Source: JASHPR01 sp963842355 (lineage in GTDB: Bacteria > Actinomycetota > Actinomycetes > Streptosporangiales > Streptosporangiaceae). From it: a stretch of DNA of 64,000 bases. Position 1 is the first letter of the stretch, and each line of letters starts with the position of its first letter. The notes below the pieces were generated by a model, which was not told where the DNA came from, did no database searches, and saw only the letters and a program-made list of their open reading frames with translations. Below are positions 8,846 to 17,565 of this stretch, piece by piece. A program made the translations under genes and the position numbers. The stretch covers positions 186,001-250,000 of the forward strand of contig CAWJGC010000003.1 of assembly GCA_963842355.1 (NCBI GenBank), written 5' to 3'.

Positions 8846-8914
8846 CCCCCGGCATCCGTTCAGGAATCTGGCGGTCCTGACGCTGGCCGGCCGCAGCCGC
8901 GGCTTCCCGTCTTT

Positions 8915-8924
8915 GACGATCGTC
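8915..8924. promoter_or_regulatory. Palindromic site upstream of the second MFS gene
   Basis: GACGATCGTC is a perfect 10-bp palindrome in a short AT-richer stretch (TTTGACGATCGTCTTA) about 80 bases before the start at 9002. It could be a regulator site or part of a promoter; there is no further support. Confidence 0.3.
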
Positions 8925-9001
8925 TTAGGCGATTTGGCCCGATAGGCTCGGCAGGATCCGCGGGCTTTGCGTCGCGGGTAGAAGGTCGGGGTGGGGGTGT
9001 C

Positions 9002-10246
9002 ATGGCGCGGCAGCAGGTGAGGCTGCCGCCGCGAGTGCGGGCGCTGCTGGGGTTCGTGTGCGCACTGGTGCTCGTGGACACCATCTTCTTCACCGCGCTG
9101 ACGCCGCTGCTGCCGCACTACGTGCACACGGCCGGGCTGTCGAAGGCAGGCGCCGGCCTCCTGGTCGCCGCGTATCCGCTCGGCACCCTGATCGGCGCGC
9201 TGCCGGGCGGGCTGCTGACCGCGCGCCTGGGCGCCCGGAAGGTGACGCTGCTCGGCCTGGCGCTCATGAGCGTGTCGACGCTGGCGTTCGGCTGGTCGTC
9301 GGCGGCGGCCGCGCTGGACGCCGCGCGCCTGGTCCAGGGGCTGGGCGGGGCGTGCACCTGGGCCGCGGGGCTGGCCTGGCTGACGACGGTGGCCCCGGAG
9401 GAGCGGCGGGGGGAACTGATCGGCATCGCGCTCGGGGCGGCGGTGGGCGGGGCGCTGTTCGGCCCGGTGGTCGGGGCGGTCGCCAACCAGGTGGGCACCG
9501 GGCCCGCGTTCTCGGCCGCCGCCGTGGCCGGGGCCGTGCTGATGGTGGCGGCGTTCGGAGTGCCGGCGCTGGCCAAGACGGTGCCGCAGGGACTGCGGGC
9601 GGCCTGGCCCGTGCTGCGCGACCCGCCGGTCAGAGTCGGCATGTGGCTGACGATGCTGGCCGGGATCGCGTTCGGGGTGCTGGACGTGCTGGCGCCGCTG
9701 CGGCTGAGCCGGCTGGGCGCCAGCGCGCTGCTCATCGGGGCGACGTTCCTGGCCTCCGCGGCGATCGAGGCCGCGCTGTCGCCGGTGGCCGGCCGGCTGT
9801 CGGACCGCCGGGGCGAGCTCATGCCCGTCCGGCTGTCGCTCGCGGCCGCCGTGGTGCTCAGCCTGCTCGCCCCGGTGGCAGAACCGGCGCCGTTGCTGAT
9901 CGCCCTGCTGATCGTGGGCATGCCCGCGTTCGGGACGCTGTTCGCCCCCGCGATGGCGCTGCTGAGCGCGGGCGGGCAGCGGCTGGAGCTGAACCAGGGT
10001 CTCGCGTTCGGCCTGGGCAACCTGGCCTGGGCCTTCGGGCAGGCGGCGGCGGCCTCGGCGTCCGGCGCCATCGCCCAGGCGACCTCGGACATCGTCCCGT
10101 ACGCGCTGCTGGCCGGCGCCTGCCTGGCCACGCTGGTCGCGCTGCGGCCCCGCGTCACGCAGCCGGACGAGAACGGGACGTTATCGCGCGGTACCGGCCG
10201 CGCGCCAGCCGATCCCGCCCTGCGCCAGCGGAGATGTGATGGGTAG
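9002..10246 (+). CDS. MFS transporter, 12-TMS (DHA1-like)
   Basis: A 414-residue membrane protein starting at ATG 9002 after a GGGGTGGGGG stretch. Twelve predicted hydrophobic segments. Motif A is visible in loop 2-3 (GGLLTARLGARKV), and the helix-4 ARLVQGLGGACTWAAGLAWL matches motif B of the drug:H+ antiporter group. The repeat in the second half reads GRLSDRRGELMPVRL. It resembles the AraJ/YdhP-type single-component exporters of actinomycetes. The substrate is unknown. It lies just 156 bases after the other MFS gene on the same strand but with its own leader. Confidence 0.85.
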   Translation: MARQQVRLPPRVRALLGFVCALVLVDTIFFTALTPLLPHYVHTAGLSKAGAGLLVAAYPLGTLIGALPGGLLTARLGARKVTLLGLALMSVSTLAFGWSSAAAALDAARLVQGLGGACTWAAGLAWLTTVAPEERRGELIGIALGAAVGGALFGPVVGAVANQVGTGPAFSAAAVAGAVLMVAAFGVPALAKTVPQGLRAAWPVLRDPPVRVGMWLTMLAGIAFGVLDVLAPLRLSRLGASALLIGATFLASAAIEAALSPVAGRLSDRRGELMPVRLSLAAAVVLSLLAPVAEPAPLLIALLIVGMPAFGTLFAPAMALLSAGGQRLELNQGLAFGLGNLAWAFGQAAAASASGAIAQATSDIVPYALLAGACLATLVALRPRVTQPDENGTLSRGTGRAPADPALRQRRCDG

Positions 10247-10255
10247 CCTTCGATC

Positions 10256-10460
10256 ATGACCGTCACCGTTGTCGACGCGGGGCCGCGCAAGATCAGCCGC
10301 TCGGCGGAGGTGAACGCGCCGGGCGGGGAGATCTTCGAGACGGTGGCCGATCCGCGCCGGCACGGCGAGCTGGACGGATCGGGAACGGAGCCTGAGGCAC
10401 AACGCGGCCGGCATCGAGGCCACGCTGCGCCAGCTACAGGCCCGGTATCCGGGCACCTGA
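10256..10460 (+). pseudogene. SRPBCC-family gene with internal deletion
   Basis: The first 44 codons (from ATG 10256) read like the start of a polyketide cyclase/SRPBCC protein: ISRSAEVNAPGGEIFETVADPRRHGELDGSGT. Immediately after, in another frame, the sequence reads SLRHNAAGIEATLRQLQARYPGT followed by a stop at 10458-10460, which is the usual C-terminal helix of the same family. About 80-90 central codons are missing. The direct reading is a remnant created by an internal deletion that also shifted the frame. The family name rests on the two end motifs. Confidence 0.7.
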
Positions 10461-10505
10461 GCCCGTCCTGGCTCCCCGGCCAGCCGGCGTGACGGGGCGG
10501 GTGCG

Positions 10506-10886
10506 CTACGGGGCCGCGAACGTGGTCAGCGACAGGGTGTTGCCGTCGGGGTCGGTGAACCAGGCGACCCGGTCCCCTCCCGGAGTGACCCAGATGCCGA
10601 GTTCGTCCTGGTCCATGCTGTCGTAGCGGGAGAACCGGACTCCCTGCCCGGTAAGCTCGCGCACGGTCGCCGTGATGTCGGGCACCTGCCAGCCGGCGAT
10701 CGTGAACGGCTGCGGGTCGAGCTCTGGCACCCCGGTGAGCCGCAGCATCGTGCCGTGAGCGTCGATCACGAGCGCGAACGGCGATTCGTCGACCACGCGC
10801 AGCCCGAGGATCCCCTCGTAGAAGTTCCTGGCCTGCGGCGTGTCGCGCACGGGGATGAAGCCGATGAACGGCGCTCCGGCGAGCAC
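10506..10886 (-). CDS. VOC (glyoxalase/bleomycin-resistance) family protein
   Basis: A 126-residue protein with the paired beta-alpha-beta-beta-beta modules of the vicinal oxygen chelate superfamily. The first module begins PFIGFIPVRDTPQARNFYEGILGLRVVDE and the second ends DRVAWFTDPDGNTLSLTTFA, the standard C-terminal metal-site strand (DPDGN-x-L). Such proteins are small metal enzymes or drug-binding proteins. It stands alone between the SRPBCC remnant and the ferritin-like gene; its substrate cannot be inferred. A start upstream of ATG/GTG 10886 is not supported. Confidence 0.85.
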   Translation of the reverse strand: MLAGAPFIGFIPVRDTPQARNFYEGILGLRVVDESPFALVIDAHGTMLRLTGVPELDPQPFTIAGWQVPDITATVRELTGQGVRFSRYDSMDQDELGIWVTPGGDRVAWFTDPDGNTLSLTTFAAP

Positions 10887-11033
10887 CGGCCGAACATAGC
10901 ACGGGACGGGACCGCGGCAGCCGCCGGCGGCCGGGGCGCGCCGGGTAACCGCCCGGGCCAGCGGGCCGCAGGGCCGTTCGAGCGTCCCGCCAGCGTCGGC
11001 GCCGGGTGCCTGACTGGCAGGCCAGATTCTCGT

Positions 11034-11843
11034 TCAGGCATGAAAGGCAGGGTCAGCCGGTGAACTGGGTTCGGCCGCTGGCGGCCCGCCCAGCGCGTTG
11101 CGCCGGGCCGGCATCCGCAGGGAGGTCATCCGCCGCCAGCCGCCGAGCCTCTCGTAGCGGTACACGGCCTCGATGCCCGCCGCCAGCAGGGCCGACTTGG
11201 GCCTGGGCCAGTGCAGAATGCGCCCCAAGTGGGCCATGACGGCCTGGCTGACGTCGCGGTAAATGGCGATCTCGGCGAGGGCCGTCGCGCGCAGCGTCTG
11301 CCGGATGGTGTCCGCGTGGCCGGCCGAGGCCAGCCTCAGCAGCTCCTCCTGGCAGTAGGCGAGGTGGTTGTCCTCGTCGCTGGAAATCATCCGGAACGCG
11401 CGGCCGACGTCCGGGCGGGAGCCGGCGTATTTCCGCAGCGCCTGCATCTGCTCCGAGGCGCGCTGCTCGGTGACCCGGCTGTGCGCCAGGTACGTGACGA
11501 TGTCGTGCTCGGTCAGCTTCTGGTCGCGGCGCAGCTGGGCGTGGGCCAGCCCGAGGCCGTTATCCTCCAGCCGCATCGTGTAGTCGGTCTCGGCGGGCAC
11601 CGACACCGGCTCCAGGCCCCGCTTGCGCAGCAGCGCGTTGAAGATGCGCCCGTGCTTGTCCTCGTCGGCGCCGTGCCGGGCGATCTTGGGCGCCAGGTCC
11701 TGGTACGACTCGGGTACCAGGGTGGCGATCCGGCCGTTCTCCCAGCCGCCCTGGGCCTCGCCGCTGGCCGCGATCGAGCAGAACAGCTGAAACGCCTCGT
11801 CGTTGTCGAAAATCTCCTCGAAGACCGCCTTGGCCGAGATCAT
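11034..11843 (-). CDS. Ferritin-like (di-iron) domain protein
   Basis: A 269-residue helical protein. The ATG at 11843 is chosen since the conserved helix starts at ISAKAVFEEIFDNDEAFQLF. Two di-iron ligand motifs are visible: GADEDKHGRIFNALL (ExxH-type) and SSDEDNHLAYCQEELL (ExxH-type), each preceded by a helix with a further Glu. This is the four-helix ferritin/ribonucleotide-reductase-like fold; members bind iron and act in storage or oxidation. The C-terminal 60 residues are basic and Pro/Ala-rich. The frame extends upstream to 11939 but that part looks non-coding. 11940-12095 contains no recognisable gene. Confidence 0.75.
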   Translation of the reverse strand: MISAKAVFEEIFDNDEAFQLFCSIAASGEAQGGWENGRIATLVPESYQDLAPKIARHGADEDKHGRIFNALLRKRGLEPVSVPAETDYTMRLEDNGLGLAHAQLRRDQKLTEHDIVTYLAHSRVTEQRASEQMQALRKYAGSRPDVGRAFRMISSDEDNHLAYCQEELLRLASAGHADTIRQTLRATALAEIAIYRDVSQAVMAHLGRILHWPRPKSALLAAGIEAVYRYERLGGWRRMTSLRMPARRNALGGPPAAEPSSPADPAFHA

Positions 11844-12060
11844 TCCTGACCACCACCCCCGATGGCGACTCTTGTGTGGGCAGGCGGCCCGCCGATCGCG
11901 CTGCGGCGTGCGACCACCGGCCGAGCCAGCCGCGGACAATCCCCCGTAGGCCTGCTCGTCCGACGAGCTCGTCAGCGCGGACGGGCATCGCCCGTAGCTA
12001 TACCCACGTCAGGCGCATGCTCACCACGCCGACCCGGGGCGCTTCCGGGTCTCTCCCTAT

Positions 12061-12096
12061 CGCATGAGCTGCGGCGGATCGCATGAGCTGCGGCGG
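12061..12096. repeat. 17-bp direct repeat, two copies (period 19)
   Basis: CGCATGAGCTGCGGCGG occurs at 12061-12077 and again at 12080-12096, next to the terminator hairpin after the MmpL gene. No function is evident. Confidence 0.6.
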
Positions 12097-12128
12097 CTGC
12101 TGGCCGGCGGGGGGCGCCGGCCAGCAGC
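12096..12128 (-). terminator. Strong hairpin downstream of the MmpL gene
   Basis: A perfect 14-bp stem (GCTGCTGGCCGGCG with its complement) and a 5-base G loop lie 6 bases past the stop of the MmpL gene. There is no U-run, as is common for terminators in high-GC actinomycetes. Confidence 0.65.
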
Positions 12129-12134
12129 CGGCCG

Positions 12135-14249
12135 TCAGCGAGCCGCGGTGGGCTGCGCGACGCTCGCGATCTGCTCCTCGTGGACGCGGTCGCGGGCCAG
12201 CTTGCTCGGCCACCACAGCCACCGGCCGAGGTCCAGGTTGAGCGCGGTGACCAGCACCGAGCGGACCACGATGGTGTCGAGCAGCACGCCGAACGCGACC
12301 GCGAAGCCGAGCTCGGTGAGGAAGGTGACGGGCAGGGTGCCCAGGACGGCGAAGGTGCCCGCGAGCACCGCGCCGGCCGAGGTGATCACCCCGCCGGTGA
12401 CCGCCAGCCCGGTGAGCGCGCCGCGGCGGGTGCCGATGCGCCTGGCTTCCTCGCGGACCCGGGTCATCAGGAAGATGTTGTAGTCGATGCCCAGGGCGAC
12501 GAGGAACACGAACACGAACAGCGGGAACGAGGTGTCCGCCCCGCCGAAGTTGAACACGTGGTTGAAGAACAGGGCGCTGACCCCCAGGGCCGCGGCGAAC
12601 GACAGCACCACGGTGGCGATGAGCATCAGCGGGGCGATCACCGCCTGCAGCAGCAGCGCGAGGATGACGAACACGACCGCGAGGACGACGGGGATGATCA
12701 GGTTCCGGTCGTGCGCCGCGGCGCGCTGGACGTCGAGGTTGATCGCGGTGTTGCCGCCGACCATCGCGTCGGCGCCGGGAACCGCGGCCACGTTCGCCCG
12801 GACCCGGTCGACGGTGGCGTAGGCCGCCTGGCTGTCCGGCGCCGTGGTCAGCGTCCCCTGAAGGTAGGCGTGACCTGCCCGGATCACCGGTGGCGTTACG
12901 CCGGTGATGCCCGGGGTCGCCTTGACCGCCGAGTCCAGCCGGGCGGCCGCGGCCTGGTTGCCGACGATCACGACCGGCTGCCCGCTGCCGCCGTCGAAGT
13001 GCTGGTCCAGCACCGTCTGCCCGATCACCGAGTCGGGGTGGCCGCGGAACGACTCAGCGTTGGTCAGGCCACTGGCCTTCAGGCCGGTCAGGCCCAGGGC
13101 CATGGCCCCGAGCACGACGGCCGTGGCCACCCAGACGACCCGCGGCCGCACGGCGATGCGCCGGCCCACGCGTGCCCATATGCCGCGCGAGGTCGGCTCG
13201 GCCGAGCCGTATCCGGGCCGGGCGGGCCAGAAGACCCACCGGCCGCAGATCACCAGCAGGGCCGGCAGCAGCGTCATCATCGCGAGCAGGGCGACGGCCA
13301 CGCCGATCGCCAGCACCGGGCCCAGGCCCTTGGTCGAGTTCAGTTCCGCGATCACCAGGGCCAGCAGGCTGACGATGACCGTCCCGCCGCTGGCGATCAC
13401 CGCCGGGCCGGCCCGCCGCAGCGCCACCGCCATCGCCGCGTGCCGGTCCTCGTGCCGCCGCAACTCCTCGCGGTAGCGCGCGGTCAGCAGCAGCGCGTAG
13501 TCCGTCCCGGCGCCGAAGACCAGCACGTCCAGGATGCCCGCGCTCTGCGCGTTCACGGTCAGGCCGGCATGCGCGGCCAGCAGGTAGATCAGTGCCTGGG
13601 CGCTGGTCAGCGCGACGGCCGCCGAGATCACCGGCAGCAGCCAGAGCACCGGACTTCGGTAGGTGATCAGCAGCAGCACGATGACGATGGCCAGGGTCGC
13701 GAACAGCAGCGTGCCGTTGATTCCCTTGAAGGACTTGGCGGAGTCCGCCGCCGTGCCCAGCGGGCCCGCGATGTGGACGACCAGCCCCTGGCTGTTCGCC
13801 TGGGCGACGGCGCGGATGGAGTCGGCCGCCGCGCCGGCGCCGTTCCAGCCGTTCTTGCCGAGGTTGACCGGGACGACCGTCTCGATCGCCTGGCTGTCCC
13901 TGGCGAAGAACGGGCCGGAGACCTGGCCGCGGACCACACCGGAGATGGTCGTGAACTTCGCCGCGTCAGAGGCGGCCTTCGCCCGGTCGGCAGCGGTCAG
14001 GCCAGACGGCCGGTCGTACACCACCACGGCGGAGTACACGTTGGGCGACTCGAACCGCGACTGCAGGGCCAGGACCTTTGTGGACTGCGCCTGCGGGGGC
14101 AGCCATGACTGCGCGTCGTTCTTCTCAGCGCCCGTCAGCTTGCCGGCCAGCGAGCCGGCCACGGCAAGAATCACAATCCACAGGGCCAGGACAACCCATT
14201 TACCCCGGCGCCCGCTCGGAAAGCTGACGATCGCGCGGGCGTTACTCAT
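12135..14249 (-). CDS. MmpL/RND-family transporter
   Basis: A 704-residue membrane protein with the RND/MmpL twofold layout: helix 1 (WVVLALWIVILAVAGSLAG), a roughly 150-residue extracytoplasmic loop, a cluster of five to six helices containing FGAGTDYALLLTARYREEL, then a second helix, second loop (including AYATVDRVRANVAAVPGAD) and a second cluster containing LGIDYNIFLMTRVREEARR. The paired GxxxDYxxxLxxRxREE signatures are the proton-relay/sterol-sensing-like motifs of MmpL proteins. Members export lipids, siderophores or drugs using proton motive force. It follows a MarR regulator gene on the same strand, and a palindromic AT-rich site lies in the gap between them, so MarR control is likely. 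Confidence 0.9.
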   Translation of the reverse strand: MSNARAIVSFPSGRRGKWVVLALWIVILAVAGSLAGKLTGAEKNDAQSWLPPQAQSTKVLALQSRFESPNVYSAVVVYDRPSGLTAADRAKAASDAAKFTTISGVVRGQVSGPFFARDSQAIETVVPVNLGKNGWNGAGAAADSIRAVAQANSQGLVVHIAGPLGTAADSAKSFKGINGTLLFATLAIVIVLLLITYRSPVLWLLPVISAAVALTSAQALIYLLAAHAGLTVNAQSAGILDVLVFGAGTDYALLLTARYREELRRHEDRHAAMAVALRRAGPAVIASGGTVIVSLLALVIAELNSTKGLGPVLAIGVAVALLAMMTLLPALLVICGRWVFWPARPGYGSAEPTSRGIWARVGRRIAVRPRVVWVATAVVLGAMALGLTGLKASGLTNAESFRGHPDSVIGQTVLDQHFDGGSGQPVVIVGNQAAAARLDSAVKATPGITGVTPPVIRAGHAYLQGTLTTAPDSQAAYATVDRVRANVAAVPGADAMVGGNTAINLDVQRAAAHDRNLIIPVVLAVVFVILALLLQAVIAPLMLIATVVLSFAAALGVSALFFNHVFNFGGADTSFPLFVFVFLVALGIDYNIFLMTRVREEARRIGTRRGALTGLAVTGGVITSAGAVLAGTFAVLGTLPVTFLTELGFAVAFGVLLDTIVVRSVLVTALNLDLGRWLWWPSKLARDRVHEEQIASVAQPTAAR

Positions 14250-14445
14250 CTCAATCCTCCTAGGCTTGGCAGTTCTCTGCCCACGCGTCGAACGCCGCGA
14301 CTTCAGATCGACACCGGGCCGAACAAAATTCGGGACCTTACGGCAGGCAACGCCCGTCGGCGGGCCATGGGCAAGGCGCGTCGTTGAGACGCACCCCGCC
14401 CGGGAAACTCATCGGTCCGCCGCCGGACGGATCCTGCCGGGGCAA

Positions 14446-14487
14446 CACGATATATCTCGTCAGCTTCGTCCGCAACGAAATATCGTG
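14446..14487. promoter_or_regulatory. AT-rich nested inverted repeats upstream of the MmpL gene
   Basis: CACGATAT (14446-14453) is mirrored by ATATCGTG (14480-14487), and inside them TTCGT (14465-14469) is mirrored by ACGAA (14475-14479). The stretch is unusually AT-rich for this DNA and lies about 200 bases upstream of the MmpL start and just past the MarR stop. It may be an operator and/or promoter region for mmpL; it could also act as a hairpin after marR. Confidence 0.5.
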
Positions 14488-14500
14488 GCAACGCGAAGCG

Positions 14501-14947
14501 CTACCGGGTAGCGGCGCGCGCCGATTTCTTGAACGCCTCGGCCAGCGCCTCCAGGGCGGGCAGAGCTGCGCTCAGCGCTTGTTCCTGCTGGCCGGAGAGC
14601 TGGCTGACGCACTCGGAGACGACAGCCGCGCGCTGAGCCTTGACTCGCCGGTCGACCTGCCGACCCGCGGGCGTGGACATGACCGAGGCGCTGCGCAGGT
14701 CCGCGGGGTCGGGGATCCGCCGGATCAGCTCCAGTTCCTGCAGCCTCCCGACCACGCGCGACAGCATCGTCGGGTTCAGACCTTCGAGACCGGCCAGCTC
14801 ACCCAGGCTCAGCGGCCCGCGGAACACCACGAGCCCGAGCACCGAGGCCTGCGACGGTGTCAGCCCTTCGCTCGTTGACGAGGCGTTGAGCTGCCGGGCG
14901 AGCCGGGTGATGACCCCGCGCAGCCGGGTCACCCCATCAGCGTCCAT
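14501..14947 (-). CDS. MarR-family transcriptional regulator
   Basis: A 148-residue protein with the MarR winged-helix: LTPSQASVLGLVVFRGPLSLGELAGLEGLNPTMLSRVVGRLQELELIRRIPDPADLRSASV, where the recognition helix (NPTMLSRVVGRL) and the beta-wing (DPADLRSASV) are both clear. ATG 14947 is chosen; a GTG at 14971 is the alternative, and a GGAGGAG lies between them. Divergent from the DHA2 exporter gene at 15038 and upstream of the MmpL gene; a 16-bp palindrome lies in the divergent gap. It probably represses both exporters and itself, responding to an exported compound (inference from layout). Confidence 0.9.
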   Translation of the reverse strand: MDADGVTRLRGVITRLARQLNASSTSEGLTPSQASVLGLVVFRGPLSLGELAGLEGLNPTMLSRVVGRLQELELIRRIPDPADLRSASVMSTPAGRQVDRRVKAQRAAVVSECVSQLSGQQEQALSAALPALEALAEAFKKSARAATR

Positions 14948-15003
14948 TCTGGGTGCTCCTCCACCAGTCACTCGGCGCCGGGCTCCCTGCGGCGAATACT
15001 AGT

Positions 15004-15019
15004 TGCTTGCTGGCAAGCA
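15004..15019. promoter_or_regulatory. MarR-type palindromic operator
   Basis: TGCTTGC-TG-GCAAGCA is a perfect 7+7 inverted repeat located midway in the 90-base gap between the divergent marR-like (start 14947) and DHA2 exporter (start 15038) genes. Spacing and the TTGC/GCAA character match known MarR-family operators. Confidence 0.75.
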
Positions 15020-15037
15020 GTGTAGCGTTCAGGCCAT

Positions 15038-16447
15038 ATGGCGACGGACCAGCAGGTTACCGGAACCCCCCACGAGAGGGAGTTCGCCGCAGGCGAGGCA
15101 CTCCCGGGCCGGTATGTCGTCTTCGCGATCGTGTCCCTGGCCCTGCTGATGGCGTCGGTCGATCAGACCATTGTCGCGACGGCGCTGCCATCCCTCCAGC
15201 ACGACCTGCATGCCCAGGTCAACTGGAGCAGCTGGACCATCACCATCTACGCGCTCGGCCAGATCCTGGTCATGCCGCTGGCCGGGAAGCTCGGCGACCA
15301 GTACGGGCGCAAGAAGATCTTCCTGGGCGCGGCCGTCCTGTTCACCACGGCCTCGCTGTGCTGCGGTTTCGCCGGCAACATCTACCTGCTGATCGTCCTG
15401 CGCGCCCTCCAGGCCACCGGCGGGGGCGCGTTCATGCCCACGGCCACCGGGATCGTCTCGCAGCAGTTCGGCCCGGAACGGGACCGGGCGGTCGGCCTGT
15501 TCTCCAGCGTGTTCCCGCTCGGCGGGATCATCGGCCCGGTGCTGGGCGGGATCTTCGTGACGTACTGGTCATGGCGGGGCATCTTCCTGGTCAACGTCCC
15601 GCTCGGGATCATCCTGGTCACCTCGGGGGCACGGTTCATCCCGGCCAGCACCTGGCGCCGGGACCAGCGCCTCGACGTCCGCGGTATCGCGTTGCTCGGC
15701 GCCACGCTGCTGGCCGCCATGTTCGGGGTGGCCATCCTCGGCGACGGCCGTTCCCCGGGAGATCCCGTCTTCCTGACCCTGGAGTCCCTCGCCGTCGCCG
15801 CCGCGATCGCGTTCGCCCGGCATACCGCGCGGTCGCCGTCGCCGTTCATCTCCGCCAGGTACCTGGTCGGCCAGGGGTTCGGCGTCATGAACTTCATCAA
15901 CTTCCTCTTCGGCTGCGCCGTCCTCGGGTTCGCCGCCCTGGTCCCGCTCTACGCCCAGCAGCGTTACGGCCTGCCGGCGCTCGCCGCGGGAACGCTGCTG
16001 AGCGCGCGCGGGGCCGGCGCGATCGGCGCCGCGGTACTGGCCGTCGCGCTGCTGCGCCGCACCGGCTACCGGTGGCCGATGCTGGCCGGGTTCTCGCTGA
16101 CGGCCGCGGGCCTGATCGGCATGGCCGTCAGCCCGCACGGCCTGTCGGCCTACGCCTGGCTCGCGGTGGCCGCGGGGCTCACCGGCGTCGGGATGGGCAT
16201 CTCGACGCCCGCCTCCAACAACGCCACGCTCCAGCTAGCGCCCGATCAGGCCGCGGCGGTCGCCGGCCTGCGCGGCATGTTCCGCCAGTCTGGCGCGATC
16301 ACAGCCGTGTCCCTGACCGCCGCCGTCCTCGCCCGCAGCGCCCATCCGAGCATCGCGCAGGCCCACATATTCGTCATCTTCGCGATAATCATGCTCGGCG
16401 TGCTCCCGCTGATCCTGCTGGTCCCCGACCACCGCGGCCGGTGGTGA
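15038..16447 (+). CDS. MFS transporter, DHA2 (EmrB/QacA) multidrug exporter
   Basis: A 469-residue, 14-helix exporter. Signatures: LLMASVDQTIVATALPSL (motif D1), GKLGDQYGRKKIFL (motif A in its standard GxLaDxxGrkk form), RALQATGGGAFMPTATGIV, and motif C FSSVFPLGGIIGPVLGGIFV. This is the EmrB/QacA group that exports hydrophobic drugs by proton antiport. Transcribed away from the MarR gene over the TGCTTGC/GCAAGCA operator, so it is the probable direct target of that repressor. ATG at 15038 is the first start in the frame consistent with the family. Confidence 0.9.
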   Translation: MATDQQVTGTPHEREFAAGEALPGRYVVFAIVSLALLMASVDQTIVATALPSLQHDLHAQVNWSSWTITIYALGQILVMPLAGKLGDQYGRKKIFLGAAVLFTTASLCCGFAGNIYLLIVLRALQATGGGAFMPTATGIVSQQFGPERDRAVGLFSSVFPLGGIIGPVLGGIFVTYWSWRGIFLVNVPLGIILVTSGARFIPASTWRRDQRLDVRGIALLGATLLAAMFGVAILGDGRSPGDPVFLTLESLAVAAAIAFARHTARSPSPFISARYLVGQGFGVMNFINFLFGCAVLGFAALVPLYAQQRYGLPALAAGTLLSARGAGAIGAAVLAVALLRRTGYRWPMLAGFSLTAAGLIGMAVSPHGLSAYAWLAVAAGLTGVGMGISTPASNNATLQLAPDQAAAVAGLRGMFRQSGAITAVSLTAAVLARSAHPSIAQAHIFVIFAIIMLGVLPLILLVPDHRGRW

Positions 16448-16480
16448 CCGGCTCGACACCAGCTCCGCTGGCGGGTCTGG

Positions 16481-17490
16481 TCAGCCGCTGACCCGCTCGA
16501 CCAGGGCACTCAGGACCCTCCAGCACTTGTTGTCGTCGGCGGTTCCGGTGTGCGGGCGGCGGAGCCGGCTGAGGTCCATGGCGATGTCGGTGATGTCCCA
16601 GCGCAGGCGGTAAAGGTCCAGAACGGACGGCTGCGGGGTTACTCCCGTCGCGTCGGCGTAGGCGGCGATGATGGTGCCGTCGCCGGGATCGAGGCTCCAC
16701 AGGTCGCGTTCGGGCGGGGCGGCCAGGGCGGTGTCCCAGTCGACGAGCCGCCAGCCGTCGGCCGTCAGCATGGTGTTGCCGGGGTGGATCTCGCCGTGGG
16801 TGAGAACCGCCCGCTCCGGCCGGGCGCGGGCCTGTGTCACGAGGTCGTCGTAGCGGGCGAGCAGCCGCCGGACCGGCGGCGCGTGCTGCCGGACCAGCAG
16901 CGCCGCGGGACGCGCGTAGGGTCCGCAGTCGGCGGCCCGGCCCCGGCCCCGGCCCCGGGGTCGCACGTCGACTCCAGCCCGTCTCGGTGCGGGACGGCGA
17001 AGTCGTCAGCTCGGGCGTGCCGCCTGGCCGCGGCCGGGGCCGTGTGCACGGCGGCCACGAGATCGAGCACGCCGAGCCGGTGCCCGGGCGAGAACTCGCC
17101 CCACTCGAAACTCTGCCCGTCGACGAACGGGCACACGGCGACGGCGAACCGGTCGCCCACCCGGATCATCGGCTCGCCGTCCCCGGCGGTCACCGGCGCC
17201 ACCACGAACGCGGCGCCGGCGTCGCGCAGGTCCCGGGCGGCGGCCAGCGACGCGCGCAGACGCCTGAACGCTTCCGCCAGCGGCTCGCCGTCGTATACCT
17301 GCCGCTTGTCCAGTTCGTCGGCGGTGACGAACCACCGCGACCCGGCCGCGTCGGCGACCTCCCAGTGGTGGCTGCCCCGGCCGACGGGCCGGTACCGGAT
17401 CGACGCGGCGGTCAGGTGCCACGACCGTTCGAGCGCCGACACCAGCAGCGCGTCGTTCAGGCCATCGGGCGGGGTCAGCATCCCGGCCAC
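16481..17490 (-). pseudogene. Aminoglycoside phosphotransferase (APH)-family kinase, frameshifted
   Basis: The 5' part (17490 to about 16950) encodes an APH-like N-lobe: RPVGRGSHHWEVADAAGSRWFV and FVVAPVTAGDGEPMIRV, and a hinge AVAVCPFVDGQSF. The 3' part, in a different frame from about 16960 to 16481, encodes the C-lobe with the Brenner-type catalytic loop LTHGEIHPGNTML and the metal motif WRLVDWDTALAAPPERDLW. The switch falls in three tandem GGCCCC hexamers near 16936-16955, where one base change restores one 335-residue protein. Either a slippage-inactivated gene or a sequencing error. Family members phosphorylate antibiotics or small alcohols. Confidence 0.75.
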
Positions 17491-17565
17491 GGTAAGCGGC
17501 GGCCCGGCGGCCCGGCCACCGAATAACGCCTCATTGACCCGAGCAGGCGGTTCACCAGATCGACG

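Noticed and set aside
12180..14108. 642-codon open frame on the plus strand
   Set aside because: Opposite strand of the MmpL gene; shadow of its codon bias.
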